Assembly (NCBI RefSeq): GCF_019469265.1
Contig: NZ_CP048268.1
Coordinates: forward strand, 775,501-839,500
DNA length: 64,000 nucleotides
Source: Lactobacillus panisapium
GTDB taxonomy: Bacteria > Bacillota > Bacilli > Lactobacillales > Lactobacillaceae
Reading direction: 5' to 3'
A program made the translations under genes and the position numbers. This document shows positions 8,541 through 17,325 of the stretch, in pieces. The notes beneath the pieces were generated by a model that was given only the letters and a program-made list of their open reading frames with translations, searched no databases and was not told the origin of the DNA. The first letter of the stretch is position 1; the number at the start of each line of letters is the position of its first letter.

Positions 8541-9058
8541 TTAAATTTCACATTATATTTTTGGCCGATTGGCGGAAACGTTGGAAGCCGCAAGGGAGTG
8601 GTATGCCATTGGGTAAACAAAGTGGCACATAACAAAATGAAGGGAACGTCTTCTGGTCGTAGAATATTGCAGGTAAGAACTACGCCAATTTTTTGGATAT
8701 CCGTTTTTACAGTCGCTACTTTCTTGATTCCTGATAAAAACTTATAACTCCCGTTTTTAATACTTCCGCTAACGAGGTAATTTAGCCGAGTGACATAAAA
8801 CAGGTTTGTAACTTTGCTATTGAGACGTTTAACCTTTACTAAAGAATGGTTAACAACGTCGATGGTATAAGAAGAAATAATCCCATTTCCGTCAGTATAA
8901 AGACGTCCAATTTCTGTCCCATGAGTATTTTTTAGATAAAGGGTATGATTGGGATTATCAAGATTGCCCTGAATAATATACTGAATTTTACCTTGCTCAT
9001 TGGCTACGGGAATTTGACCATACTCCTGTTTTTGATTTAGTTCCAATAAATAGCGCAT
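8537..9058 (-). CDS. LURP-one/tubby-like conserved protein, function unknown
   Basis: 173 aa with no signal peptide or membrane span in the first half. The pattern of short beta strands with turns such as VANEQGKIQYIIQGN, TLYLKNTHGTEIGRLY, YTIDVVN and LNYLVSGSIKNGSYKF resembles LURP-one/tubby C-terminal-like proteins that are common in lactobacilli. No catalytic motif is seen. It lies 10 bases downstream of a HAD phosphatase on the same strand and is likely co-transcribed. The fold assignment is an inference from pattern, not from a search. Confidence 0.6.
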   Translation of the reverse strand: MRYLLELNQKQEYGQIPVANEQGKIQYIIQGNLDNPNHTLYLKNTHGTEIGRLYTDGNGIISSYTIDVVNHSLVKVKRLNSKVTNLFYVTRLNYLVSGSIKNGSYKFLSGIKKVATVKTDIQKIGVVLTCNILRPEDVPFILLCATLFTQWHTTPLRLPTFPPIGQKYNVKFN

Positions 9059-9068
9059 TCCAGCACCT

Positions 9069-9944
9069 CTATTCTTTAGCGTTATTGCTAATAAACTTCT
9101 TTAAAATATAAGCTACTCCATTTTCATTATTAGTTTTAGTTTTAACTTGTGCAATTTTTTTGATTGCGTAGACGGCATTTCCCATTGCCACACCGGTACC
9201 TGCATCCCTAATCATGCTTTCGTCATTAAGGTTATCGCCAATTGCCGCAATTTCATTTTGCTTGATTCCCTTTTTTTGCGCATAGTCCAATAATGCTGGT
9301 CCTTTTTGGGCCTTGATATCGTTGATTTCGATGTTTGCAGAAGAGCTGGAAGTAACAGCAACATTGCCAAGTGCCGTGATTTCTTTTTTGACGTCAACAA
9401 ACGCTTCTGGTCCATGACCGTCAAAAGCAATAATTTTCATCACTTCAAAATGGGGATCATTTAAAAGTGTGGTAAAACTATTAACATGCTTCATACTAAA
9501 CATTGCATTACTGCCAGCGGAGGTTGCCACAGCCTTTTTAAACGTCAGTCCCGGATTAAGGGCAATTAGGGATCGAGCTAGGTTAACAACTCGCTGACTT
9601 ATATCTAGCGAATAAATCAGGTCTTCGGTTACTAATTCATGGTAAATATGATGTTTTTGCAAGATGTTGACAACCTGCTCTGCTTTATCATTTGGTAATG
9701 CGTGTTTAACTTGCAACTGATTATTGGCATCATAAACCAAAGCACCATTGATGTTGATGAATCCTGTTTTAAGACCATAATTTTCGATTACTTTACGTGA
9801 CTGTTCTGGTGAACGACCTGTTGCAACTAAGAATTCAATGCCATTTTTTTGAGCTTCCCGAATTGCCTTAATATTTTCATTAGATACTATTAAATCACTG
9901 TTAAACAAGGTACCGTCCAGATCGCATGCTACTAATTTAATCAA
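9069..9944 (-). CDS. Cof-type HAD-IIB phosphatase
   Basis: 291 aa. Motif I is ACDLDGTLFNS with the nucleophile Asp, motif II is VATGRS, and motif III/IV is the pair of Lys and GDNLNDESMI. The C2B cap lies between. Such enzymes dephosphorylate sugar phosphates, pyridoxal phosphate or FMN in the cytoplasm; the substrate here cannot be named. The start is TTG, with GGAGGAGG about 13 bases upstream. It is one of four Cof-like paralogs in the window (also at 19255, 37444 and 51549). Confidence 0.88.
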   Translation of the reverse strand: MIKLVACDLDGTLFNSDLIVSNENIKAIREAQKNGIEFLVATGRSPEQSRKVIENYGLKTGFININGALVYDANNQLQVKHALPNDKAEQVVNILQKHHIYHELVTEDLIYSLDISQRVVNLARSLIALNPGLTFKKAVATSAGSNAMFSMKHVNSFTTLLNDPHFEVMKIIAFDGHGPEAFVDVKKEITALGNVAVTSSSSANIEINDIKAQKGPALLDYAQKKGIKQNEIAAIGDNLNDESMIRDAGTGVAMGNAVYAIKKIAQVKTKTNNENGVAYILKKFISNNAKE

Positions 9945-10148
9945 GATAAAATAAGCTCCTCCTCCCGAAAATCGGTATTTTTTACTTCTCTATCATATTA
10001 ACATAATAAGGGGAGAAAACTTTTCACATTTTTAAATAAAATCTAATTAAATAGAAGATAAAGAACCGTTTAAATGTCGAAGATTCTACACAAACATTAT
10101 TAATTTCATGATACCATAAGGGCTAGTGAAAGAGAGGCTATTGCTAGA

Positions 10149-10844
10149 ATGAAAAAATTTATTGGTAATGACTGGGACGAAGTATTGGCTCCTATATTTG
10201 ACAGTAACGAATATCATGAATTACATGAATTCTTAAAAACAGAGTACAAAACTAAGCGGATATTCCCAGATATGTATCATATTTTTACTGCTTTTAAGTT
10301 AACCCCTTTTGCTAAAACAAAAGTAGTCATTTTAGGTCAGGATCCCTATCACAATCCTGGTCAGGCAACAGGAATGAGCTTTGCTGTAATGCCTGGAGTA
10401 AAGTTGCCACCGTCATTACAAAATATTTATAAAGAACTATATGATGATGTCGGCTGTGTGCCGGTTCAACATGGTTATTTGAAAAAATGGGCTGATCAAG
10501 GAGTGCTCCTTTTGAACGCAGTTTTAACAGTTCCTTATGGTCATGCTAATGGTCATCAAGGTAAAGGCTGGGAAAATGTAACGGATGCTGCCATCAAGGC
10601 TTTGAGCGATCGGGGAGAAGTAGTTTTCATTCTTTGGGGACGATATGCTCAAAATAAAATTGCATTAATTGACCTTGACCGTAATTTTGTGATTAAATCA
10701 GCTCACCCCAGTCCATTTTCGGCAGATCGTGGCTTTTTTGGCTCACGGCCATTTTCTCGTTGTAACGAGGCCCTGAAGAAGTTTGGGAAAACCCCAATTG
10801 ACTGGCAATTACCGCAACAAGTAACACAATCAGATTTAGTATAG
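10149..10844 (+). CDS. ung: Uracil-DNA glycosylase, family 1
   Basis: 231 aa, full length. It excises uracil from [19 protein letters not shown] carries the water-activating Asp65, and [21 protein letters not shown] carries the catalytic His and the leucine/intercalation loop region. It heads an apparent operon with pta (12 bases downstream) and tsaE, an order I know from other lactobacilli. Confidence 0.97.
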   Translation: MKKFIGNDWDEVLAPIFDSNEYHELHEFLKTEYKTKRIFPDMYHIFTAFKLTPFAKTKVVILGQDPYHNPGQATGMSFAVMPGVKLPPSLQNIYKELYDDVGCVPVQHGYLKKWADQGVLLLNAVLTVPYGHANGHQGKGWENVTDAAIKALSDRGEVVFILWGRYAQNKIALIDLDRNFVIKSAHPSPFSADRGFFGSRPFSRCNEALKKFGKTPIDWQLPQQVTQSDLV

Positions 10845-10856
10845 GTGAGATAATAA

Positions 10857-11843
10857 ATGAGTATTTTTGAACTATTAAAAAGTAAAGTAAAGAACGCGGG
10901 AAAAAAGTACCGCATTGTTTTTGCAGAAGGAAATGATGAAAGAGTATTAGCCGCTGCTGCCGCACTGCAGCAAGATGATGTTTTAGAGCCAATTTTATTA
11001 GGCGACACAGCTGAAATTGAAAATGTTGCTAACCAAAATAAGATCTCATTGGCCCAAATACAAGTGGTTAACCCCGAAAAATTTCATGCGCTAGATGAAA
11101 TGATTGCAGCTTTCATTTCGGCTCGGGGTAAAGAAATAACTAAGGAAGAAGTCCGTGAAGCGTTAAAAGATCCTAATTACTTTGGTACAATGCTAGTTAA
11201 AATGGGCAAGGCTGATGGTATGGTATCTGGGGCTGCTCATTCAACCGCGGAAACCGTTCGTCCCGCTCTGCAATTAATCCATACTGCAGCCGGGATGAGT
11301 CGTGTTTCTGGTAGTTTCATTATGGAACGTGGGGAAGAAAAATATCTTTTTGCTGATTGCGCAATTAATATCGCACCAGATGCTAAAACGCTGGCAGAAA
11401 TAGCCTATCAATCAGTTCAAACAGCTAAATTAGCAGATATTGAACCACGTGTAGCCTTTTTGAGTTTTTCAACTAAGGGTTCTGCCAAAGGTGAGATGGT
11501 TACCAAAGTAGCTGAAGCTGCTTCACTATTCCAAAAACAGCACCCAGATATTCCTGCTGATGGCGAGTTGCAATTTGATGCTGCATTTGTACCCGCAGTG
11601 GCAGCTAAAAAAGCTCCAGACTCTGAGCTAAAGGGGAGAGCTAATATTTTTATTTTCCCAGAACTACAGTCTGGTAATATAGCATATAAAATTACGCAGC
11701 GTTTGGGAAATTTTACGGCTATTGGGCCCATTCTGCAAGGAATTGCACAGCCGGTTAATGATTTATCACGGGGTGCAAGCAGTGATGATATTTATCATAT
11801 GGCTGTTTTAACCGCTGCTCAAGCACTATTAAAGGATAAATAG
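10857..11843 (+). CDS. pta: Phosphate acetyltransferase
   Basis: 328 aa, the short single-domain form. It interconverts acetyl-CoA and acetyl phosphate. Typical stretches are FAEGNDERVL near the start, KADGMVSGAAHSTAETVRPALQ, FLSFSTKGSAKGEMV and the C-terminal GPILQGIAQPVNDLSRGAS. Together with ackA at 49816 it completes the Pta-AckA acetate/ATP branch. tsaE begins 2 bases after its stop, so translation is probably coupled. Confidence 0.97.
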   Translation: MSIFELLKSKVKNAGKKYRIVFAEGNDERVLAAAAALQQDDVLEPILLGDTAEIENVANQNKISLAQIQVVNPEKFHALDEMIAAFISARGKEITKEEVREALKDPNYFGTMLVKMGKADGMVSGAAHSTAETVRPALQLIHTAAGMSRVSGSFIMERGEEKYLFADCAINIAPDAKTLAEIAYQSVQTAKLADIEPRVAFLSFSTKGSAKGEMVTKVAEAASLFQKQHPDIPADGELQFDAAFVPAVAAKKAPDSELKGRANIFIFPELQSGNIAYKITQRLGNFTAIGPILQGIAQPVNDLSRGASSDDIYHMAVLTAAQALLKDK

Positions 11844-11845
11844 TA

Positions 11846-12328
11846 ATGAAAATAAATGTAAATTCTTCCACGGAAATGAAACAACTTGGTGCTGCGATTG
11901 CAAGTACCGCTAAAGCACATGATTTACTGCTGCTAAATGGTGATTTAGGAGCTGGCAAAACCACTTTGACGCAAGGTATTGGCGAGGCTTTGGGGGTCAA
12001 GCGCCCTGTCAAAAGTCCTACTTTTACCATCGTTCGTGAATATGAAGAAGCTAAGTTGCCAATTTATCATATGGACTTTTATCGTTTAGAAAATGATGAT
12101 TTATCATCAATTGATTTAAGCAGCTATTTACAGCAGCCGGGACTAGTGGTAATCGAGTGGCCTGAAGTTGTTAAAGCCGATCTGCCTGATCAATATTTAC
12201 AAATTGTAATTCGCCGGGTTGATGATAGTTGGGATTCGACTAAAAGAACGGTTGAATTCCGCCCACAGGGAAAGCGAAATGAAGATTGGGTAGCCGAAAT
12301 TGCGAATAAAATAAAAAACAGGACTTAA
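11846..12328 (+). CDS. tsaE: tRNA t6A biosynthesis ATPase TsaE
   Basis: 160 aa. The P-loop GDLGAGKTT is at residues 32-40, followed by VKSPTFTIVREYE and YHMDFYRLE, the signature of this small ATPase. It works with TsaB and TsaD to put threonylcarbamoyl on A37 of ANN-decoding tRNAs. TsaB and TsaD are not in this window. It is the third gene of ung-pta-tsaE and is followed by a terminator. Confidence 0.96.
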   Translation: MKINVNSSTEMKQLGAAIASTAKAHDLLLLNGDLGAGKTTLTQGIGEALGVKRPVKSPTFTIVREYEEAKLPIYHMDFYRLENDDLSSIDLSSYLQQPGLVVIEWPEVVKADLPDQYLQIVIRRVDDSWDSTKRTVEFRPQGKRNEDWVAEIANKIKNRT

Positions 12329-12348
12329 CCATTTTAGTCCTGTTTTTA
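12314..12348. terminator. Bidirectional terminator between tsaE and exonuclease gene
   Basis: AAAAACAGGACT and AGTCCTGTTTTT pair across a loop of about 9 nt, and the A and T runs give poly-U on both strands. The two genes converge here. Confidence 0.88.
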
Positions 12349-12359
12349 GTATGATTATA

Positions 12360-12893
12360 TTAAACTTGATAAACCAAATTTTTAATTGCTTCATCCCCAA
12401 ACTGCTCATTTTGCGCAATTAAAATACCAGCACATGCTTCGCTGTCACTAAGTGCATTGTGGTGATGCCATAATTCGACATCTAAAGCATCAGAAACAGT
12501 ATCTAATTTATGGTTAGGCAGATCTGGTTCAAACAGTTTGCTGGTCTGCAACGTGTCAATGACAAAGTAATGCGGTTCCTGAATATCGTAACGACCTAAA
12601 CTTTGACGCATAACATTAGTATCAAAGCGGGCGTTATGCGCACAAACGAGCATACCAGGTTGATAAAGCCGCTTAATGTGGGGCCAAACTTCAGCCATAG
12701 TAGGGGCATCTTTAACGTCATCGGCTGTAATATCATGTACTTCAATATTACGGGCATCAAATGGCATTTGGGGATTAATAACAGTATAAAAACGGTCAAC
12801 AATTTTATTATTCCGCACCATCACCAATGCTAATGAACAAGCACTTTCTGGGTGACGGTTAGCGGTCTCAAAGTCCATTGCGATAAAATTCAT
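12360..12893 (-). CDS. DnaQ-like 3'-5' exonuclease (DEDDh)
   Basis: 177 aa stand-alone exonuclease. The DEDDh residues are seen in AMDFETAN (Asp, Glu), VCAHNARFDTNVM (Asp) and HHNALSDSEACAGI (His, Asp). It resembles proofreading epsilon/RNase T-like proteins but has no polymerase or BRCT part. A role in DNA or RNA trimming is expected, not shown. GGAG precedes the ATG (TAAAGGAGAAAAAATG on the minus strand). Confidence 0.88.
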   Translation of the reverse strand: MNFIAMDFETANRHPESACSLALVMVRNNKIVDRFYTVINPQMPFDARNIEVHDITADDVKDAPTMAEVWPHIKRLYQPGMLVCAHNARFDTNVMRQSLGRYDIQEPHYFVIDTLQTSKLFEPDLPNHKLDTVSDALDVELWHHHNALSDSEACAGILIAQNEQFGDEAIKNLVYQV

Positions 12894-12992
12894 TTTTTCT
12901 CCTTTAAAACTTAATTTTAGTATAACATAGGATGAAGCAACTAAATGAATGCGGTAAAATAGTAAAAAGATAGGATAAAGGGAGCTATAACT

Positions 12993-13892
12993 TTGAAGTT
13001 ATTTGATTTAGTAAAAGATGGAATAGAAATAAAGAAACAGGTTCCGCTTAGCAAGTATACATTTACTAAAACTGGTGGGCCAGCAGAATATTTAGCTTTT
13101 CCGCAAAATCAAGCCGAACTAGAAAAATTAGTGGAAACCGCTAATTCTAACCAAATTCCTTTAACCGTGATCGGTAATGCTTCCAACTTAATTATTCGTG
13201 ATGGTGGAATTGCGGGTTTGGTAATTATTTTAACCAAAATGAATAAGATTACCATTAGCGGTAGCTGTGTTGAGGCGCAAGCGGGTGCCCGGATTATTGA
13301 TACGGCATTTTTTGCTGCTAAGCACGGACTCAGTGGCTTGGAATTTGCTGCGGGTATTCCTGGAAGTGTTGGTGGAGCAGTTTTTATGAATGCGGGCGCA
13401 TATGGCGGCGAGACAGCTGAGGTTATTCAAACAGTTAAGGTTTTAACGTCAACTGGTGAATTTAAGGAATATTCGAATAAGGAGATGCAATTTTCATATC
13501 GTCATTCTCTTGTTCAAGAAAATAATGATGTGGTAGTTAGTGCAACTTTTAGCTTGCATCCCGGTCAAAAAAATATCATTTTGGCGGAAATGAATTACTT
13601 AAATGCGTTGCGCCAATATAAGCAGCCACTTGAATATCCTTCATGTGGCAGTGTTTTTAAGCGTCCCGCAGGCCATTATGTTGGGCCAATGATTATTCAA
13701 GCTGGTTTGCAGGGAAAACAGGTTGGCGGTGCTCAAAACTCGACTAAGCATGCCGGCTTTATTGTTAATAAAGGTGGTGCTACTGCAACAGATTACCTTG
13801 ACTTGATTGCGTTAATCCAAGCCAAAATTAAAGAACAGTTTAGGCTGGATTTGCAGACGGAAGTTCGCATAATTGGTAAACCAATTGATTAA
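12993..13892 (+). CDS. murB: UDP-N-acetylenolpyruvoylglucosamine reductase
   Basis: 299 aa, type IIb length. It reduces the enolpyruvyl group to make UDP-MurNAc with NADPH and FAD. The FAD-binding segment GNASNLIIRDGG, the GIPGSVGGAVFMNAGAYGGE motif and the catalytic Ser220 in YPSCGSVFKRP are present. The start is TTG, after GGGAGC. Next come cdaA, cdaR and glmM, so wall precursor and c-di-AMP genes are contiguous. Confidence 0.97.
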   Translation: MKLFDLVKDGIEIKKQVPLSKYTFTKTGGPAEYLAFPQNQAELEKLVETANSNQIPLTVIGNASNLIIRDGGIAGLVIILTKMNKITISGSCVEAQAGARIIDTAFFAAKHGLSGLEFAAGIPGSVGGAVFMNAGAYGGETAEVIQTVKVLTSTGEFKEYSNKEMQFSYRHSLVQENNDVVVSATFSLHPGQKNIILAEMNYLNALRQYKQPLEYPSCGSVFKRPAGHYVGPMIIQAGLQGKQVGGAQNSTKHAGFIVNKGGATATDYLDLIALIQAKIKEQFRLDLQTEVRIIGKPID

Positions 13893-13923
13893 AAAATATT
13901 TTAGATATTAGAAAGGAGTATTT

Positions 13924-14769
13924 ATGCATTTTAATGTTTCCAATATTTTTACTTGGAACAACTTATCAACCATTCTTGATGTTTTAATCATCTGGTTTTT
14001 AGTCTACCACCTCGTTATTTTAATTAGGGGTACTAAGGCCGTTCAACTGGCAAAGGGAATTGTCTTAATCTTCATTGTCCGGATCATTGCCGGTGTTCTT
14101 CAGCTGCATACCACTACTTGGTTAATTGATCAGATTGTATCTTGGTCGGTAGTGGGAATTATCGTGATTTTTCAGCCTGAGATTAGGCGTGGTCTTGAGC
14201 ATTTAGGACGGCTGCCAATTTTTGGAGGTCGCGAGGAGAGTGAACGTGACGAATCGATTAGGTTTATCAATGAGCTAGATAAAGCGATTCAGTACATGTC
14301 CAAAAGAAGAATTGGTGCCCTGATTACAATTCAGCAGGAAACAGGTCTTGATGATTATATTGAGACAGGAATTAAATTAGATGCGCGGGTAACTGGCGAG
14401 TTGCTAATAAACATTTTTATTCCTAATACTCCTTTACACGATGGTGCTGTTATTATTAACCAAGACCATGAAATTGCGGTTGCCGCTGCTTACTTGCCGC
14501 TGTCCGATAACAGTATGATTCCCAAGCGACTCGGAACAAGGCACCGCGCCGCTGTGGGTATTTCGGAAGTTACGGATGCGATTACGATCGTTGTCTCTGA
14601 GGAAACAGGTGGGGTAACTATTACTCGAAATGGTCGTTTTCTTCTTGATATGACCCGTGACGAATATATGAAATATTTAACTGCCGAACTAGTACCTAAG
14701 AAAAATGAGAATGCTAAATGGTACCAAAAGATTATGCGTAAAATTTGGAAGTGGGGTGCAGACCGATGA
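13924..14769 (+). CDS. cdaA: Diadenylate cyclase CdaA
   Basis: 281 aa. Three membrane helices within residues 15-85 precede the DAC domain, whose DGA (173-175) and RHR (206-208) motifs bind and cyclise two ATP into c-di-AMP. c-di-AMP controls potassium and osmolyte uptake and wall balance. AAAGGAG precedes the ATG. The stop overlaps the cdaR start by ATGA, which signals translational coupling with its regulator. Confidence 0.97.
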   Translation: MHFNVSNIFTWNNLSTILDVLIIWFLVYHLVILIRGTKAVQLAKGIVLIFIVRIIAGVLQLHTTTWLIDQIVSWSVVGIIVIFQPEIRRGLEHLGRLPIFGGREESERDESIRFINELDKAIQYMSKRRIGALITIQQETGLDDYIETGIKLDARVTGELLINIFIPNTPLHDGAVIINQDHEIAVAAAYLPLSDNSMIPKRLGTRHRAAVGISEVTDAITIVVSEETGGVTITRNGRFLLDMTRDEYMKYLTAELVPKKNENAKWYQKIMRKIWKWGADR

Positions 14770-15740
14770 AAGAATTTTGGCGTAAATCGTGGTTTATTCG
14801 TCTTGTTTCCTTACTAATAGCGATTTTATTAGTTATTTACGTTAATGATACTCAAGGCGGTTTCTTAACTCAGGGCCAAACTAGTCGTACTAGGCAAACA
14901 GCTAATAAAACACAGACAATTAGTGTGCCCCTACAAGTCTCAGTGGACACGGATAAATACTACGTAGTGGGTTATCCTGAAAAAGTCAATATTACGTTGG
15001 AAGGTTCAACCGCGCTCGTGACTTCGACAATTAATACGCAAAACTTTCGCGCTTATATTGATTTAACCAGTCAAAGCATTGGTACTCACGATGTTAAAGT
15101 TCATGTTAATGGTATCAGTCGGCAAATTTCTTATTCGATTAATCCCAAGACGGTTCATGTTAATATTCAAAGGCGAAAATCGACTACTATGCCTATACAA
15201 ATAGAGTATAATAAGAGTGCTGTAGCTCATGGTTACACGTTAGGTCATTCTAGCGTATATCCTCAGCAAGTTGAAGTTACTGGTGCGCGAAGCGAAGTTG
15301 AGCAGATTGACCAAATTATTGCTAAAGTCGTCTTACCAAATGAAATTACTCACACTTATGAGCGGCAAGTAAGTTTGGTAGCGCAAGATCGAAAAGGTAG
15401 GCAGCTTAATGTCGTGATTGAGCCAGCTACTGCCAAGGTAACTATTCCAATCTCTGTTGCTAAGAAAAATGTCAAAGTTAAGTTGCAGCCAAAGCATGAA
15501 CGAAATAACAAAATTTATTCACTAACTGCTAAAAATGACTATGTTACTATTTATGGTGCGGAAAAGGACTTAGCAAAGATTAAAAGTCTACAAGTACCAA
15601 TTGATCTTAGTAATGTTGCTGCTTCAACGACAAAAACAGTTTCATTGGCCATACCGCATGGGGTAGTTAAGGCCAATCCTGCTCAAATTAGTATTGATAT
15701 TAAAGTAGAAAATTCCGATGCTAAGGGCAGTAAAAATTAA
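14766..15740 (+). CDS. cdaR: CdaR, YbbR-domain regulator of diadenylate cyclase
   Basis: 324 aa. One N-terminal membrane helix (WFIRLVSLLIAILLVIYV) is followed by extracytoplasmic YbbR repeats rich in VTITVEG-like strands (for example VNITLEGS, VEVTGARSEVEQI, VTIYGAEKDLAKI). In relatives it binds CdaA and tunes c-di-AMP synthesis. An in-frame ATG lies at 14745, but ATG 14766 gives the ATGA overlap with cdaA and the usual KEFWRKSWFIRL start. glmM follows after 31 bases. Confidence 0.95.
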   Translation: MKEFWRKSWFIRLVSLLIAILLVIYVNDTQGGFLTQGQTSRTRQTANKTQTISVPLQVSVDTDKYYVVGYPEKVNITLEGSTALVTSTINTQNFRAYIDLTSQSIGTHDVKVHVNGISRQISYSINPKTVHVNIQRRKSTTMPIQIEYNKSAVAHGYTLGHSSVYPQQVEVTGARSEVEQIDQIIAKVVLPNEITHTYERQVSLVAQDRKGRQLNVVIEPATAKVTIPISVAKKNVKVKLQPKHERNNKIYSLTAKNDYVTIYGAEKDLAKIKSLQVPIDLSNVAASTTKTVSLAIPHGVVKANPAQISIDIKVENSDAKGSKN

Positions 15741-15771
15741 ATTGAAGATAAATAAAGAGAGGTAATTTTTA

Positions 15772-17124
15772 ATGTTAAAATATTTTGGCACCGATGGTGT
15801 TAGAGGTGTAGCAAACCAAGACTTGTCCCCTGAATTAGCTTTTAAATTAGGACGCGATGGTGGTTATATATTAACTAAAAATAAAGCTAAAGATGAGCAA
15901 GCCAAAGTTTTAGTTTCACGGGATACCAGAATATCTGGGCAAATGCTTGAATATGCGCTGATTTCGGGTTTGTTATCGGTTGGAATTGAAGTGCTTGAAG
16001 TCGGTGTGATTACCACTCCCGGACTATCTTACTTAGTGCGTGCGCAGGGAGCCGATGCCGGTGTGCAAATTTCCGCATCCCATAATCCAGTTGAAGACAA
16101 CGGAATTAAGTTCTTTGGTAGTGATGGCCTGAAGTTGTCTGATGAAATGGAAGGCGAAATTGAAAAATTAATTGATGCTAAAGAAGACAAACTCCCTCGA
16201 CCATCAGCCGAAGGCCTAGGCTCGTTAACCGATTTTCATGAGGGTAGCGCTAAGTACCTTCAGTTCATTGAAAACACCATCCCAGAGGATCTTGATGGCA
16301 TTAAAGTGGTCATCGATGGCGCAAATGGTGCTGCCAGCAATTTGATTTCACGCCTGTTTGCAGATTGCGGTGTTGACTTTACCACAATTGCCACACATCC
16401 CAACGGCTTAAATATCAACGATCATGTTGGCGCAACGCATACTGAGAAGTTGCAAGAAGAAGTTGTTAAGCAAGGAGCACAACTTGGTTTAGCCTTTGAC
16501 GGGGATGCTGATCGCTGCATTGCTGTTGATGAAAATGGTAATGAAGTCGATGGTGACCACATTATGTACGTTCTTGGCACCTGCATGCAAGATGGTGGCC
16601 GCCTGAAAAAGGATACTATCGTAACCACGGTCATGAGTAACTTAGGTTTCACTAAAGCCCTTGAGCGCAGAGGAATTAAGAATGTGCGGACACAAGTTGG
16701 TGATCGTTACGTTTCAGAAGAAATGCGTGCTAACGGCTATAATCTCGGTGGTGAGCAGTCTGGTCATGTCATTATGAGTGATTATCATAATACCGGGGAT
16801 GGCATGCTAACTGGACTACACTTGATGTTAGTTATGAAGAAAACAGGTAAGAGTCTTAGTGAATTATTGGCTGATTTTAAAGATTACCCTCAATGTTTAG
16901 TCAATGTACCCGTTAAGAATAAGCAGGATTGGAAGAAACACCAACCAATTCTTGATGTCATTAAAGAAGTAGAAAAAGACATGAATGGTGATGGTCGTGT
17001 CTTAGTACGTCCATCTGGTACGCAATCACTACTGCGGGTAATGGCCGAAGGACCTACCCAAGAAGAAACTGATGCCTATGTTAAACGGATTACAGATGTT
17101 GTTGAGCAAGAGATGGGTGCTTAA
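15772..17124 (+). CDS. glmM: Phosphoglucosamine mutase
   Basis: 450 aa, full length. It converts glucosamine 6-phosphate to glucosamine 1-phosphate. FGTDGVRG at the start, the phosphoserine loop SASHNP (Ser103), the metal loop DGDADR and the C-terminal [11 protein letters not shown] phosphate site are intact. The cdaA-cdaR-glmM order is the classical Firmicutes operon, in which GlmM can inhibit CdaA and so link wall synthesis to c-di-AMP. Confidence 0.98.
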   Translation: MLKYFGTDGVRGVANQDLSPELAFKLGRDGGYILTKNKAKDEQAKVLVSRDTRISGQMLEYALISGLLSVGIEVLEVGVITTPGLSYLVRAQGADAGVQISASHNPVEDNGIKFFGSDGLKLSDEMEGEIEKLIDAKEDKLPRPSAEGLGSLTDFHEGSAKYLQFIENTIPEDLDGIKVVIDGANGAASNLISRLFADCGVDFTTIATHPNGLNINDHVGATHTEKLQEEVVKQGAQLGLAFDGDADRCIAVDENGNEVDGDHIMYVLGTCMQDGGRLKKDTIVTTVMSNLGFTKALERRGIKNVRTQVGDRYVSEEMRANGYNLGGEQSGHVIMSDYHNTGDGMLTGLHLMLVMKKTGKSLSELLADFKDYPQCLVNVPVKNKQDWKKHQPILDVIKEVEKDMNGDGRVLVRPSGTQSLLRVMAEGPTQEETDAYVKRITDVVEQEMGA

Positions 17125-17146
17125 CGATAAAATAAAATAAATTATC

Positions 17147-17174
17147 AAAGCAGGAAATTTTTTCCTGCTTTTTT
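17147..17174 (+). terminator. Terminator after glmM
   Basis: AAAGCAGGAAA / TTTCCTGCTTT with a 4-6 nt T loop and a following T run. Confidence 0.9.
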
Positions 17175-17227
17175 GTGTTCTATCAAGGTTATCCTTAGTA
17201 TGTATATACCAATTATAATTTTTTAGC

Positions 17228-17256
17228 TTGACCAATTATCAAACTAGTAATATTAT
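17228..17256 (+). promoter_or_regulatory. Promoter of glmS
   Basis: -35 TTGACC (17228-17233), 17-bp spacer, -10 TATTAT (17251-17256). The transcript would start near 17263 and carry a leader of about 60 nt that is almost filled by one hairpin. Confidence 0.65.
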
Positions 17257-17282
17257 TCCTTACATAAAGCTAAATTTACTAC

Positions 17283-17308
17283 TAGCCCAAATAAGCATTT
17301 TTGGGCTA
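17283..17308 (+). promoter_or_regulatory. Leader hairpin directly before glmS ribosome binding site
   Basis: TAGCCCAA and TTGGGCTA pair perfectly, with a further A-T pair possible, and enclose a loop of about 8-10 nt. It ends 5 nt before AAGGAG (17314-17319). No T run follows, so it is not a terminator. It is far too small for a glmS ribozyme. It may set mRNA stability or translation; the role is unknown. Confidence 0.45.
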
Positions 17309-17325
17309 TACCAAAGGAGAAAAAT

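Noticed and set aside
11417..11731. Minus-strand frame inside pta
   Set aside because: Low-complexity Ala/Ser-rich shadow translation without start signals.
17257..17325. glmS ribozyme in the glmS leader
   Set aside because: The leader is only about 60 nt and lacks the conserved ribozyme core and pseudoknots; only one simple hairpin is visible.
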